From: Pseudomonas grimontii
GTDB lineage: Bacteria; Pseudomonadota; Gammaproteobacteria; Pseudomonadales; Pseudomonadaceae
DNA length: 64,000 nt
Direction: 5' to 3'
NCBI RefSeq assembly: GCF_007858185.1
Contig: NZ_VFES01000013.1
Location: 62,006 to 126,005, forward strand
Shown here: positions 8,092 through 17,280 of the stretch, one piece after another
Layout: each line of letters starts with the position of its first letter
How positions within the stretch are numbered: the stretch's first letter is position 1
Translations under genes and position numbers: made by a program
Notes under the pieces: model-generated
Databases searched by the model: none
Told to the model about the DNA's origin: nothing
Seen by the model: only the letters and a program-made list of their open reading frames with translations

Positions 8092-9009
8092 TCAACGCCG
8101 CTTCGCCTTCGTCAGCTCAGCGATCAGAAAATCCCTGAACGCAGAAACCGCCGCCGGTAGATTGCGCCCCGCCATGCTTTGCAGTTCGATACGTCGTGCC
8201 TGCATGCCTTCATCAAGGATCGGCAAGCATTGCAACTGCTTGTCCGCCACCTGTTTGTGCAAGGTCATTTCGCTGGCCAGGCTGATGCCGCCCTCTTCTC
8301 GGACGAAACTGTAGAGCGCGGCAACGTAATTAGTGGTCAAGACCGGATCGAACAACAACCCCTGTACACCGCAACAGATATCGAAGAGTTGCCGTATCGT
8401 AGTGTCAGCCTTGGGTAATGCAATGGGCCAGGGTTGCAACTCGGCGAGGTTGACAGATTGACGCCCGGCCAAGGGATGGGCGTTGGAGACCACGGCAAAA
8501 ATCGCCCCGCTCAAGACATGTTCGACCTTGATTTCCTTTTGCGGCGTCAGGCTGAACGTCATCGCCAGATCGGCTTCACCGGAGCGAACCTTCTCGGTCG
8601 CTTCAGCGGGCGCACAGACCTCCAGCGTGAAATGAATGCCCTGGTACTCACGCCTGAACGCGCTGATGCTCCTGGGCATGTATTCCAGTGCAAATCCCTC
8701 CGAGCAGGCAACATGCACATGGCCCCGCTTCAGGCCATGCAACTCGGTAATTTCCAGCACCACCTGCTCGGCCTCAAGCTGCGACTTGCGCGCATACGCC
8801 GCCAGTCGCGCGCCCGCCTCGCTGAGCACCATGCCGCGGGCACGACGCTCAAACAGGCTGGCATCCAGGGCCAACTCAAGCTTGGAAATTTGTCGGCTCA
8901 CTGCTGAGGCCGCCACATTCAGCCGCACGGAGGCCTCGCTGATCGATCCGCATCGCGCGACCTCAAGAAAATAGCGCAGTGCCGTGGACTGCACGCCATA
9001 CAGCTGCAT
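8092..9009 (-). CDS. LysR-family regulator of the peptide-uptake operon
   Basis: A 305-residue LysR protein starting MQLYGVQSTALRYFLEVARC. The winged helix is at about residues 8-65 (SISEASVRLNVAASAVSRQISKLE) and the effector domain follows (GHVHVACSEGFALEYMPRSI). The ATG at 9009 matches the family N-terminus; an in-frame start 120 bases upstream would add an unrelated 40-residue leader. It is divergent from the binding-protein gene of the ABC importer at 9196. A LysR-type T-N11-A box lies between them, so it most likely controls that operon. Confidence 0.88.
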   Translation of the reverse strand: MQLYGVQSTALRYFLEVARCGSISEASVRLNVAASAVSRQISKLELALDASLFERRARGMVLSEAGARLAAYARKSQLEAEQVVLEITELHGLKRGHVHVACSEGFALEYMPRSISAFRREYQGIHFTLEVCAPAEATEKVRSGEADLAMTFSLTPQKEIKVEHVLSGAIFAVVSNAHPLAGRQSVNLAELQPWPIALPKADTTIRQLFDICCGVQGLLFDPVLTTNYVAALYSFVREEGGISLASEMTLHKQVADKQLQCLPILDEGMQARRIELQSMAGRNLPAAVSAFRDFLIAELTKAKRR

Positions 9010-9024
9010 CGGAGCCCCCAAGGA

Positions 9025-9039
9025 TTGCCTTTTCGGCAA
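9025..9039. promoter_or_regulatory. LysR-type T-N11-A box
   Basis: TTGCC-TTTTC-GGCAA is a perfect 5-5-5 interrupted palindrome and contains T-N11-A (9026-9038). It lies 16 bases upstream of the LysR start and about 160 bases before the ABC operon, a fitting place for autoregulation and divergent activation. Confidence 0.55.
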
Positions 9040-9195
9040 AGGAAGTATCGAAATATTGTGCTTGTGGCATTGATAGCCCTTCCCTACATTCGTGTCCAGA
9101 CCAAAAAAAACAGTGCCCGACCTTTTCATCCTCCTTTACGCATTTGCGATTCGCTGCCCTTTGATTCAACCACTCTCGCCAACGGAGACGACGGC

Positions 9196-10716
9196 ATGGG
9201 CATCAAAGGTTTCGCTTGCAGTCTTGCGCTGATGGGCCTTATCAGCAGCTTTCCGGCGCATGCCGGCAAAGCCAACGACACCCTGGTTTACGCTTCCGAC
9301 AGCGAGCCTGAAAACATCAGCCCCTATCACAACGATTTACGCGAAGGCGTGATTCTCGGCCGGCTGATCTGGGACAACCTGATCTACCGCGATCCCAAAA
9401 GCGGCGAATACAAACCCATGCTGGCCACCAGCTGGAAGCAGGTCGACGACACCACCATCGACTTTGAGCTGCGCAAAGGCGTCAAATTCCACAACGGCGA
9501 CGCCTTCACCGCCGACGACGTGGTGTTCACCCTCAACTACGTGGTGTCGCCCGAAGCGAAAGTCGTTACCGTGCAAAACGTAGACTGGATCAAGAGCGCC
9601 GAAAAAACCGGTGACTACAGCGTCCGCCTGTATTTGAAGAAGCCTTTCCCGCCGGCACTGGAATACCTGTCCAACGCCGTTCCGATGTTCCCCAAGCAGT
9701 ACTTCGAGAAGGTCGGCCTGGCCGAATTCAGTCGCAAACCAATCGGCACCGGGCCGTATAAAGCCGTGTCGGTGGTGGCCGGCGAAGGCGTGACCATGGA
9801 GATCAACAAGGACTACTTCCCGGACAGCCCGCAAGGCAAGCCACATATCAGCCACCTCAAGTTCCGCGTGATCCCGGATGCAGAAACCCGCCTGGCCGAG
9901 TTGATGACCGAGGGTGTCGACTGGACCTGGCGTGTGACCTCGGATCAGGCGGTCGACCTAAAGGGCATGCCGAACCTGACCGTGACCAGTGGCGAAACCA
10001 TGCGCATCGGTTTCCTGATTCTTGATGCACGCGGCACCTCCACTGAAAACTCACCGATGAAGAACCTCAAGGTGCGCCAGGCCATCAACCATGCGATCAA
10101 CCGCAATGCGCTGGCCACGCAATTGGTCGGTGGCGAAGCCAAGCCCTTGCAGGTTGCCTGTTATCCGGGCCAATTCGGTTGCGATACCACCGCGGCCACG
10201 GTCTACAACTATGACCCCGCCAAGGCCAAGGCGCTGCTTGCCGAAGCCGGTTACCCCAATGGTTTCGAGACAGAAATCTTCGCTTATCGCGACCGTGATT
10301 ACGTCGAAGCCATCATCGGCAACCTGCGCGCAGTGGGCATCAACGCCAAGCTGCGCTACTTGAAGTACGCCGCCCTGCGCGATCAGCAACGTGGCGGCAA
10401 GGTGCCCATGTCGTTTCAGGCCTGGGGCTCGTTCTCGATCCTCGACACCTCGGCGTCGGCCGGTACCTGGTTCAAGGGCAATCCGGACGACAATATCAAG
10501 GACCCACAAGTGCAGGGCTGGTTGCAGACCGCCGACAATGCCCTCGACCCGCAAGTGCGCAAGGACAACTACCGCAAGGCCTTGCAGCGCATCAGCGAAC
10601 AGGCCTACTGGGCGCCGCTGTTCAACTACTCGATGAACTACGCCTACACCGCCGAACTCGCGTTCACGCCGTACCCGGATGAGCTGCCGCGCTTCGTCGA
10701 GTCCACGTGGAAGTAA
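9196..10716 (+). CDS. Family-5 periplasmic peptide-binding protein of ABC importer
   Basis: A 506-residue extracytoplasmic solute-binding protein of the DppA/OppA type. A signal peptide covers about residues 1-23 (cleavage near AHA-GKA). The SBP_bac_5 domain then runs to the end, with YASDSEPENISPYHNDLREG at its start and LRKGVKFHNGDAFTADDVVF, the family hallmark. The ATG at 9196 follows GGAG and gives a proper signal peptide; upstream in-frame starts do not. It is the first gene of a seven-gene operon with two permeases, two ATPases and two M20 peptidases. Ligands are probably oligopeptides or modified amino acids. Confidence 0.9.
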   Translation: MGIKGFACSLALMGLISSFPAHAGKANDTLVYASDSEPENISPYHNDLREGVILGRLIWDNLIYRDPKSGEYKPMLATSWKQVDDTTIDFELRKGVKFHNGDAFTADDVVFTLNYVVSPEAKVVTVQNVDWIKSAEKTGDYSVRLYLKKPFPPALEYLSNAVPMFPKQYFEKVGLAEFSRKPIGTGPYKAVSVVAGEGVTMEINKDYFPDSPQGKPHISHLKFRVIPDAETRLAELMTEGVDWTWRVTSDQAVDLKGMPNLTVTSGETMRIGFLILDARGTSTENSPMKNLKVRQAINHAINRNALATQLVGGEAKPLQVACYPGQFGCDTTAATVYNYDPAKAKALLAEAGYPNGFETEIFAYRDRDYVEAIIGNLRAVGINAKLRYLKYAALRDQQRGGKVPMSFQAWGSFSILDTSASAGTWFKGNPDDNIKDPQVQGWLQTADNALDPQVRKDNYRKALQRISEQAYWAPLFNYSMNYAYTAELAFTPYPDELPRFVESTWK

Positions 10717-10797
10717 TACGTAACCTGGCGCACGGACTCTCGTGCGCCACGGACACGTCCTCACACTTGTCATCCATTGGATATGAGGAAACTTGCC

Positions 10798-11715
10798 ATG
10801 CTTGGATTCCTTCTGCGCCGCCTGGGCATCGCGATTTGCGTTGCTATTACCGTGTCGGTGATCAGCTTTTCTCTTTTACATCTGTCCGGCGACCTCGCCA
10901 CCGCCATTGGCGGACCGGAAGCCACCAGCGAACAGATCGAACAGATTCGCGTGCAGTACGGTTTGAACAAACCGCTCCCGACCCAGTACTTCAACTGGCT
11001 GGGCGATTTGCTGCGGCTGGACCTGGGCAACTCGTTTTTCTTTCAGGAATCGGTCTACAACCTCGTCGCCAGCCGCCTGCCGATTACTTTGGGGCTAGGT
11101 GCCATGGCGCTGGGAATCGCCTTGCTGGTGGCCATTCCACTGGGCGTGTTGGCTGCGGTCAAACGCGACACCTGGGTTGACCGACTGGCCTTGAGCATCG
11201 CGGTGCTGGGTCAGGCGATGCCAAGTTTCTGGTTTGCGCTGATGTTGATCGTGGTGTTCGCGGTGACGCTCAAGTGGCTGCCGGTGTCCGGCAACGCGAC
11301 CCTGCTGCACTTCGTCATGCCGGCCATTGCCTTGGGCTACTACGCGACGCCGGCAATCATGCGCCTGACCCGCGCCGGCATGCTTGACGTGCTCAGTTCC
11401 GATTACATCCGCACCGCCCGCGCCAAGGGCCTGCGCCCTGCCCGCGTGTTGTTCAAGCATGCACTGCGCAACGCCCTGATTCCGGTAGTCGCGCTGGCGG
11501 CGGTGGAGTTCGGCTTCATGCTGGGCGGCTCGGTGGTGATCGAAACCGTGTTCTCCCTGCAGGGCATCGGGCAACTTGCCTGGGACGCCATCGCCCGTGA
11601 CGACTTTCCGGTGGTACAGGCCGTGGTCCTGCTGATTGCAGTGATCTACATCATCCTCACGTTGCTGGCCGATGTGCTCAACGCACTGCTCGACCCGCGC
11701 ATTCGCGTGCGCTAG
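10798..11715 (+). CDS. ABC peptide importer permease, DppB/OppB type
   Basis: A 305-residue inner-membrane protein of the BPD_transp_1 family with about six membrane segments: the first at residues 8-30 (IAICVAITVSVISFSLLHLS), a periplasmic loop (QYGLNKPLPTQYFNWLGDLL), and the EAA-like coupling loop near DYIRTARAKGLRPARVLFKHAL. The ATG at 10798 is preceded by GAGGA. It pairs with the DppC-type permease 9 bases downstream. Confidence 0.9.
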   Translation: MLGFLLRRLGIAICVAITVSVISFSLLHLSGDLATAIGGPEATSEQIEQIRVQYGLNKPLPTQYFNWLGDLLRLDLGNSFFFQESVYNLVASRLPITLGLGAMALGIALLVAIPLGVLAAVKRDTWVDRLALSIAVLGQAMPSFWFALMLIVVFAVTLKWLPVSGNATLLHFVMPAIALGYYATPAIMRLTRAGMLDVLSSDYIRTARAKGLRPARVLFKHALRNALIPVVALAAVEFGFMLGGSVVIETVFSLQGIGQLAWDAIARDDFPVVQAVVLLIAVIYIILTLLADVLNALLDPRIRVR

Positions 11716-11724
11716 GAGGCTTAC

Positions 11725-12627
11725 ATGAGCACCCCCATTACCCTCGCGATCAATGACTACCTGCCACCACCGAGCAGCCTCAGCCGAGTACTTGGCAAGA
11801 GCTTGCGTCATCGTGGTTTCGCCATCGGCGCGGTGTTGTTGCTGATCATCTTCGCGGGTGCACTGTTCGCGCCGTGGCTGGCACCTTACGACCCTTATGC
11901 GCAAGACGTCATGCTGCGCATGAAACCGCCGGTATGGATGGCCAACGGCACCTGGGAATACGTGCTCGGCACCGACAAACTGGGCCGTGACTACCTCTCG
12001 AGGCTGCTCTACGGCGCACGTATTTCGCTGTTCATCGGCATAGCAGCGGCGCTGATTTCGGGCTTTATCGGCACGGTCATGGGGCTGTTGGCGGGCTACT
12101 ACGGCGGCAAGGTCGATGCGTTTATCAGCTACCTGATCACCACCCGACTGGCGATGCCGGTGGTGATGGTCGCGCTGGCCTCGGCCTCGCTGATGGGCGG
12201 CTCACTGAAAGTGGTGATCGTGCTGCTCGGCTGCCTGTTATGGGATCGCTTCGCGGTGGTAGTCAGGGCCTCGGTGCAACAGATTCGCGATGCTGAATAT
12301 GTGGCGTCAGCCCAGGCGCTCGGTTGCTCGACCCTGCGCATTCTGGCCAGTGAAATCCTGCCCAACCTGGTCGGCGCACTGATCGTCGTCGCGACGCTGG
12401 AAATGGCCCACGCGATCCTGCTGGAGTCGGCCCTCTCATTCCTCGGGGTGGGCGTACAACCGCCAACGCCGTCCTGGGGCTTGATGATCGCGGAAGGCAA
12501 GCCCTACATGTTCTTTTCCCCGTGGGTCATCGCCATTCCCGGTGTCGCCCTGATGATTCTGGTGCTGGGCATCAACCTGGTCGGCGATGGCCTGCGCGAT
12601 CTGATCCTGCCCGACGGCCGTAACTGA
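11725..12627 (+). CDS. ABC peptide importer permease, DppC/OppC type
   Basis: A 300-residue permease with the OppC_N segment (SLRHRGFAIGAVLLLIIFAG), a periplasmic domain containing YVLGTDKLGRDYLSRLLYG, the hallmark of this subunit, and five further membrane segments. The coupling loop is VRDAEYVASAQALGCS-like (QIRDAEYVASAQALGCSTLR). GGAGG stands 6 bases before the ATG. The second permease of the importer heterodimer. Confidence 0.9.
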   Translation: MSTPITLAINDYLPPPSSLSRVLGKSLRHRGFAIGAVLLLIIFAGALFAPWLAPYDPYAQDVMLRMKPPVWMANGTWEYVLGTDKLGRDYLSRLLYGARISLFIGIAAALISGFIGTVMGLLAGYYGGKVDAFISYLITTRLAMPVVMVALASASLMGGSLKVVIVLLGCLLWDRFAVVVRASVQQIRDAEYVASAQALGCSTLRILASEILPNLVGALIVVATLEMAHAILLESALSFLGVGVQPPTPSWGLMIAEGKPYMFFSPWVIAIPGVALMILVLGINLVGDGLRDLILPDGRN

Positions 12628-12647
12628 TAGACCGCCGTAACTGATAG
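12618..12647 (+). repeat. 13-bp direct repeat at the end of the DppC-type gene
   Basis: CCGTAACTGATAG occurs at 12618-12630, where it carries the stop codon, and again at 12635-12647, separated by 4 bases. It looks like a small slippage duplication in the spacer before the next gene, with no effect on either protein. Confidence 0.6.
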
Positions 12648-12659
12648 AGGGAACCAAAC

Positions 12660-13676
12660 ATGGCACTACTCCATGTGGAAAACCTGCGCGTGGACATCCC
12701 CATGGGCAACAGCCCGACGCCGGATGACATGCTGCATGCCGTACGCGGTCTGAATTTTGAAGTCGAGCGCGGTGAAATGCTGTGCATCGTCGGGGAGTCC
12801 GGCTGCGGCAAATCCCTGACCTCGCTGGCGTTGATGGACCTGTTGCCACGCAAGGCCAAACGCAGCGCGTCCCGGCTGACGCTGGACGGCATCGACATGC
12901 TCGGCCAAAGCGAGCGGCGCATGTGCGACCTGCGCGGCAACCGTCTGGCGATGATCTTCCAGGAACCGATGACCTCGCTGAACCCGGCCTACAGCATTGG
13001 CGATCAGCTCAGCGAAGTGCTGACCCAGCATCGCAAGGTCTCACGCAAGGAGGCCCTGGCGCGCGCCGCGCAGATGCTGGAGAAAGTCGGAATCAGCAAT
13101 GCCACCGAGCGCTTGCATCAGTATCCGCATCAGCTTTCCGGCGGCCTGCGCCAGCGGGTGATCATCGCCATGGCGTTGATGTGCGAACCGGACCTGATCA
13201 TCGCTGATGAGCCCACCACGGCACTGGACGTGACCATTCAAGCGCAGATCCTGCGCTTGATCCGCGACATTCAGAAAGAACTCGGCCTGGCGGTGATCTT
13301 CATCACCCACGACCTTGGGCTGGTGGCACGGATCGCCGACCGGGTCGCCGTGATGTATGCCGGGGAAATCGTCGAAACCGCCCCTGCCCTGCAACTGTTC
13401 GAGAACCCGCAGCATCCGTACACCCGGGGTCTGCTGGCGAGTATTCCAATCCCTGGCCGGACCAAACCGGGTGAGGCGCTGGGTTCGATTCCAGGCCTGG
13501 TGCCGAGCCTCGTCGGCGAACAGCAAGGGTGTGCGTTCCGCAACCGTTGCGGGCAAGCGATAGCGGCCTGCGCGCAACACATCCCCGAAGTCGAACAGGA
13601 CGGGCACATGGCGCGCTGCCTGTTCGCCGCACCGGCCCCGGCACCGATTCGACTTCAGGAGCGTGCAAGGTCATGA
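12660..13676 (+). CDS. ABC peptide importer ATPase, DppD/OppD type
   Basis: A 338-residue cytosolic ATPase. Walker A is GESGCGKS (45-52), the Q-loop is in MIFQEPMTSLNPAYSIG, the signature is LSGGLRQRV near residue 158, and Walker B is LIIADEPTTALDV. The C-terminal oligopeptide/dipeptide extension carries the cysteine cluster CAFRNRCGQAIAACA, typical of this subfamily. It overlaps the next gene by ATGA. Energises peptide import. Confidence 0.92.
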   Translation: MALLHVENLRVDIPMGNSPTPDDMLHAVRGLNFEVERGEMLCIVGESGCGKSLTSLALMDLLPRKAKRSASRLTLDGIDMLGQSERRMCDLRGNRLAMIFQEPMTSLNPAYSIGDQLSEVLTQHRKVSRKEALARAAQMLEKVGISNATERLHQYPHQLSGGLRQRVIIAMALMCEPDLIIADEPTTALDVTIQAQILRLIRDIQKELGLAVIFITHDLGLVARIADRVAVMYAGEIVETAPALQLFENPQHPYTRGLLASIPIPGRTKPGEALGSIPGLVPSLVGEQQGCAFRNRCGQAIAACAQHIPEVEQDGHMARCLFAAPAPAPIRLQERARS

Positions 13677-14662
13677 AAAAAGACATCGCTTTGGAGCTGT
13701 GTGACATCCGCCGCGAGTTTCGGATCAACACGGGCTTTTTCAAACCCGCAGCGACCCTGAAAGCCGTGGATGGCGTTTCCCTGCGCCTGATGCGCGGCGA
13801 AACCCTCGGCCTGGTGGGTGAGTCCGGTTGCGGCAAAAGTACCCTGGCCAAGATGCTGCTCGGTCTGTTGCCGCCCACCAGCGGCGATGTGCTGGTCAAT
13901 GGCAAACACCTGGCGGCGACTGATCGCAAGGCAATGTCCCGGCATATTCAGCCGATTTTCCAGGACCCGTACTCCTCGCTGAACCCACGCAAGACCCTGC
14001 GTGAAATCGTTACCCTGCCGCTGATCGTGCATGACATCGGCAGCACCGCCGAGCGACGCAGGAAGACCGAACAGATGCTTGATGTGGTCGGCCTGCCCAA
14101 GCGGGTGATCGACAGCTACCCGAGCCAACTGTCCGGCGGGCAACGCCAGCGGGTGGCGATTGCACGGGCGCTGATCATGCGCCCCGATGTGTTGATCTGC
14201 GACGAGCCCACATCCGCGCTGGATGTGTCGGTGCAGGCGCAGATTCTCAATCTGCTGCAGGACCTCAAGCGCGAATTCGGCCTGACCTATCTGCTGATCA
14301 GCCATAACCTGGCGGTCATCGAACACCTCGCCGACCGGGTCGCAGTGATGTACCTGGGGCGCATCGTCGAAGAACGCACGCGCGAAGCGTTGTTCGCTAA
14401 ACCCGGTCACCCTTATACCCGCGCCTTGCTGGATTCGGTGCTCACGCCCGATCCGCGCCTGGGCATTCCCGAGATCGGCCTGCACGGCACCTTCCCCAAC
14501 CCCATGTCACCGCCGTCCGGTTGCGCCTTTCATCCGCGCTGCCCGAGCTGCTTCGCCCCCTGCAAAACGGCCTACCCGGCCAATGGTTCGCTTATCGGCG
14601 GCAACGTGCGTTGCCACCTTCACGACACTTCTGCCCAAACACTGGAGCTTGTCCACTCATGA
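13673..14662 (+). CDS. ABC peptide importer ATPase, DppF/OppF type
   Basis: A 329-residue ATPase starting MKKDIALELCDIRREFRI at the ATGA overlap with the preceding gene; a longer in-frame start inside that gene is not credible. Walker A is GESGCGKST (49-57), the Q-loop follows in IFQDPYSSLNPRKTL, then LSGGQRQRVAIARAL and LICDEPTSALDV. The C-terminal extension has GCAFHPRCPSC, the usual cysteine motif. Forms the ATPase heterodimer with the DppD-type subunit. Confidence 0.92.
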   Translation: MKKDIALELCDIRREFRINTGFFKPAATLKAVDGVSLRLMRGETLGLVGESGCGKSTLAKMLLGLLPPTSGDVLVNGKHLAATDRKAMSRHIQPIFQDPYSSLNPRKTLREIVTLPLIVHDIGSTAERRRKTEQMLDVVGLPKRVIDSYPSQLSGGQRQRVAIARALIMRPDVLICDEPTSALDVSVQAQILNLLQDLKREFGLTYLLISHNLAVIEHLADRVAVMYLGRIVEERTREALFAKPGHPYTRALLDSVLTPDPRLGIPEIGLHGTFPNPMSPPSGCAFHPRCPSCFAPCKTAYPANGSLIGGNVRCHLHDTSAQTLELVHS

Positions 14663-16083
14663 GTCGTTCACTGGCTATCAGCAACACCACAGCGCAATTC
14701 GACAACGGCGCATTTTTCAATCTGCTCGAACGCAGCGTCGCCTTGCACACCGAAAGCCAGGCAGCGGACAGCCAGCCCGAGCTGTATCGCTACCTCAATG
14801 ACTTCATCACCCCCCATGTCGAGGCAATGGGCTTCAGCGTCAAGATCTATGACAACCCGGTGGCAGAGCGAGGCCCCTTCATGATCGCCACGCGCATTGA
14901 ACACCCGGACCTGCCGACCGTGCTCAGCTACGGCCACGGTGATGTGGTGCGCGGCTATGAGGCGCAATGGCGCGAAGGGCTGTCGCCGTGGCAAGTCATT
15001 GCCGAAGGCGATCGCTGGTACGGCCGCGGCACGGCGGATAACAAAGGTCAGCACCTGATCAACCTGACCGCGCTGGAACAAACGCTCAAGGCGCGCGATG
15101 GCAAGCTGGGTTTCAACGTCAAGCTGCTGCTGGAAATGGGCGAAGAAGAAGGCTCGCCGGGCTTGAATGCATTCTGTGCCGCGCACAGCAAAGAGCTTGC
15201 GGCGGATATTTTCATCGCCTCGGACGGCCCGCGCCTGGCGGCGTCACGTCCGACGATTTTTCTTGGCTCGCGCGGGGTATTCAACTTCGAGCTGGTGGTC
15301 AATTTGCGTGAGGGCGCCCATCACTCCGGCAACTGGGGCGGGTTGCTGGCCAATCCCGGCATCATCCTGGCCAATGCCATCGCGAGCATGGTCGATGAAC
15401 ACGGTCGGGTGAAAGTTGCGGGCCTGATGCCCGAGACACTGCCGGAGCCGGTTCGACAGGCACTGGCCGATATTGACGTCGGCGGCGGACCGGGCGATCC
15501 GGAAATCGACGCCAATTGGGGTAACCCGCAGCTCTCGCTGAGCGAAAAGGTGTTCGGTTGGAACACCCTCGACGTCATCGCCTTCAAGACCGGCAACCCT
15601 GACGCCCCTGTGCATGCGATTCCCGGCAAGGCTAACGCGCACTGCCATATCCGCTTCGTGGTCAACAGCGACTACACGACCTTTATCCCGGCGGTACGCA
15701 CCCACCTGGATGCCCATGGTTTCAGCAATGTCGAGGTCAAGCAAAGCCGCATTGATGTGATGCATGCCACTCGGCTGGACCCGCAGAGCCCTTGGGTCGA
15801 TTGGGCGCTCAGTTCCCTGGCACAGACCACCGGCAAAAAACCTGCGCTGCTGCCAAACCTCGGTGGCTCGCTGCCCAACGATGTGTTCGCGGACGTGTTG
15901 GGCCTGCCAACATTGTGGGTGCCGCACTCGTACCCAGCCTGTTCACAGCATGCGCCGAACGAACACTTGCTGGCGCCGGTGGTCAAGGAAAGCCTGCAAA
16001 TCATGGCCGGGCTGTTCTGGGACCTGGGCAACGACGCGGCACGCCTGGCTCATGAACATCGGTTACGGGAGCAGGCGCAATGA
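14659..16083 (+). CDS. M20-family metallopeptidase (ArgE/DapE-like)
   Basis: A 474-residue M20 zinc peptidase. Metal and catalytic motifs appear in order: YGHGDVV (first zinc histidine), GRGTADNKGQ (bridging aspartate), EMGEEEGSPG (catalytic glutamate and zinc ligand), and a late PHSYPACSQHAPNEH histidine. No signal peptide, so it acts in the cytosol. It starts at an ATGA overlap with the DppF-type gene and ends at an ATGA overlap with a second M20 gene. The context suggests hydrolysis of the imported peptide or N-acyl/amide-linked amino acid; the exact substrate is not evident. Confidence 0.88.
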   Translation: MSRSLAISNTTAQFDNGAFFNLLERSVALHTESQAADSQPELYRYLNDFITPHVEAMGFSVKIYDNPVAERGPFMIATRIEHPDLPTVLSYGHGDVVRGYEAQWREGLSPWQVIAEGDRWYGRGTADNKGQHLINLTALEQTLKARDGKLGFNVKLLLEMGEEEGSPGLNAFCAAHSKELAADIFIASDGPRLAASRPTIFLGSRGVFNFELVVNLREGAHHSGNWGGLLANPGIILANAIASMVDEHGRVKVAGLMPETLPEPVRQALADIDVGGGPGDPEIDANWGNPQLSLSEKVFGWNTLDVIAFKTGNPDAPVHAIPGKANAHCHIRFVVNSDYTTFIPAVRTHLDAHGFSNVEVKQSRIDVMHATRLDPQSPWVDWALSSLAQTTGKKPALLPNLGGSLPNDVFADVLGLPTLWVPHSYPACSQHAPNEHLLAPVVKESLQIMAGLFWDLGNDAARLAHEHRLREQAQ

Positions 16084-17234
16084 GCGCCACTCCACAACAG
16101 GCCCTGGACTGGCTGGCTGACCAGCGCCAAGCCATGGAAGCGCTGCTGCGGCGTATCGTCGACACCGACTCCAACAGCTATGACAAGGCGGGTGTCGACG
16201 CGGTGGGCGCGCTGCTCGCAGCTGAACTGGAAGCCGACGGCATCCTGCTCAAGCGCATACCGGTCGAGGGTTTTGGCGACGTGCTGCTCGCCGAAGTGCC
16301 AGGCGATTCTGGAAAACCGGTGCTGTTGCTGGGCCATCGCGACACAGTCTTCCCCAAAGGCACCACCACGACTCGCGGCTACAGCCGCGACGCCAACCTC
16401 GCCTATGGCCCCGGCGTCGCCGACATGAAAGGCGGCCTGGTGCTCAATTGCTTCGCCCTCAAGGCACTCAAGCGCGCCGGTCGGTTGCCCTATCCGGTGC
16501 AGGTTCTGTACACCGGTGACGAAGAAATCGGCTCCGGCAGTGCCAGACCCCATATCGAAAACGCCGCCCGTGCCGCCCGCGCCGTGCTCAATACCGAACC
16601 CGGCCGGGCCAGCGGCAACGTGGTCAGCGCACGCAAAGGCGGAGCCACGCTGCTCATCGAAGTCAGCGGCCGCGCGGCGCATGCCGGCGTCAACCATGCC
16701 GACGGGGCCAGTGCCATCGAGGCCCTGGCCCGCAAGATCGTCAAGCTGCATGCCTTGACCGATTACCCGGCTGGCATCACCACTAACGTTGGGCTGATAT
16801 CCGGTGGTACGTCGAGCAACACCGTCGCGCCCAGCGCCAGCGCCCGGCTGGACGTGCGTTTCATCGAGTTCAAGCACTGGGATCGGATCTTCAGCGCAAT
16901 CGAGGCCATCGTCGCCGAAGAAGAACTGATTGGCACCCGCGCCGTGCTCAAGGAAGCGACGACCTTTCTACCGATGGAAGCACGCCACAGCGAACGACTG
17001 CTGCACCTCTACCAACAAAAAGCGCTGGCGCTGGGTTTCAGCGTCGAGGGCGAATTCACCGGCGGTTGCGCCGACTCCGGCTTCACCGCCAGCCTGGGCG
17101 TTCCAACACTGTGCGGGCTCGGCCCGGTGGGTGGCAAGGTTCACACTGAGCGTGAATACCTGGAACTGGACACCCTGGTGCCTCGCGCCCTGGCCTTGGT
17201 GGCGACCATTCTGGCGGTCGGCGATAACGTTTGA
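16080..17234 (+). CDS. M20-family peptidase, glutamate carboxypeptidase (CPG2)-like
   Basis: A 384-residue M20 enzyme related to carboxypeptidase G2. Motifs: LLLGHRDTVFPKGT (zinc His and Asp), YGPGVADMKGGL (bridging Asp), YTGDEEIGS (catalytic Glu and ligand), and a dimerisation-domain histidine in GRAAHAGVNHADGAS. CPG2 itself removes C-terminal glutamate from folates and N-acyl amino acids. No signal peptide is present, so it is cytosolic. Last gene of the operon; two different M20 enzymes behind one importer suggest stepwise breakdown of a specific conjugate. Confidence 0.87.
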   Translation: MSATPQQALDWLADQRQAMEALLRRIVDTDSNSYDKAGVDAVGALLAAELEADGILLKRIPVEGFGDVLLAEVPGDSGKPVLLLGHRDTVFPKGTTTTRGYSRDANLAYGPGVADMKGGLVLNCFALKALKRAGRLPYPVQVLYTGDEEIGSGSARPHIENAARAARAVLNTEPGRASGNVVSARKGGATLLIEVSGRAAHAGVNHADGASAIEALARKIVKLHALTDYPAGITTNVGLISGGTSSNTVAPSASARLDVRFIEFKHWDRIFSAIEAIVAEEELIGTRAVLKEATTFLPMEARHSERLLHLYQQKALALGFSVEGEFTGGCADSGFTASLGVPTLCGLGPVGGKVHTEREYLELDTLVPRALALVATILAVGDNV

Positions 17235-17280
17235 GGTCACGGGTTTCTACACATCGCCGAGGTCAGGGTATCCTACAGGT

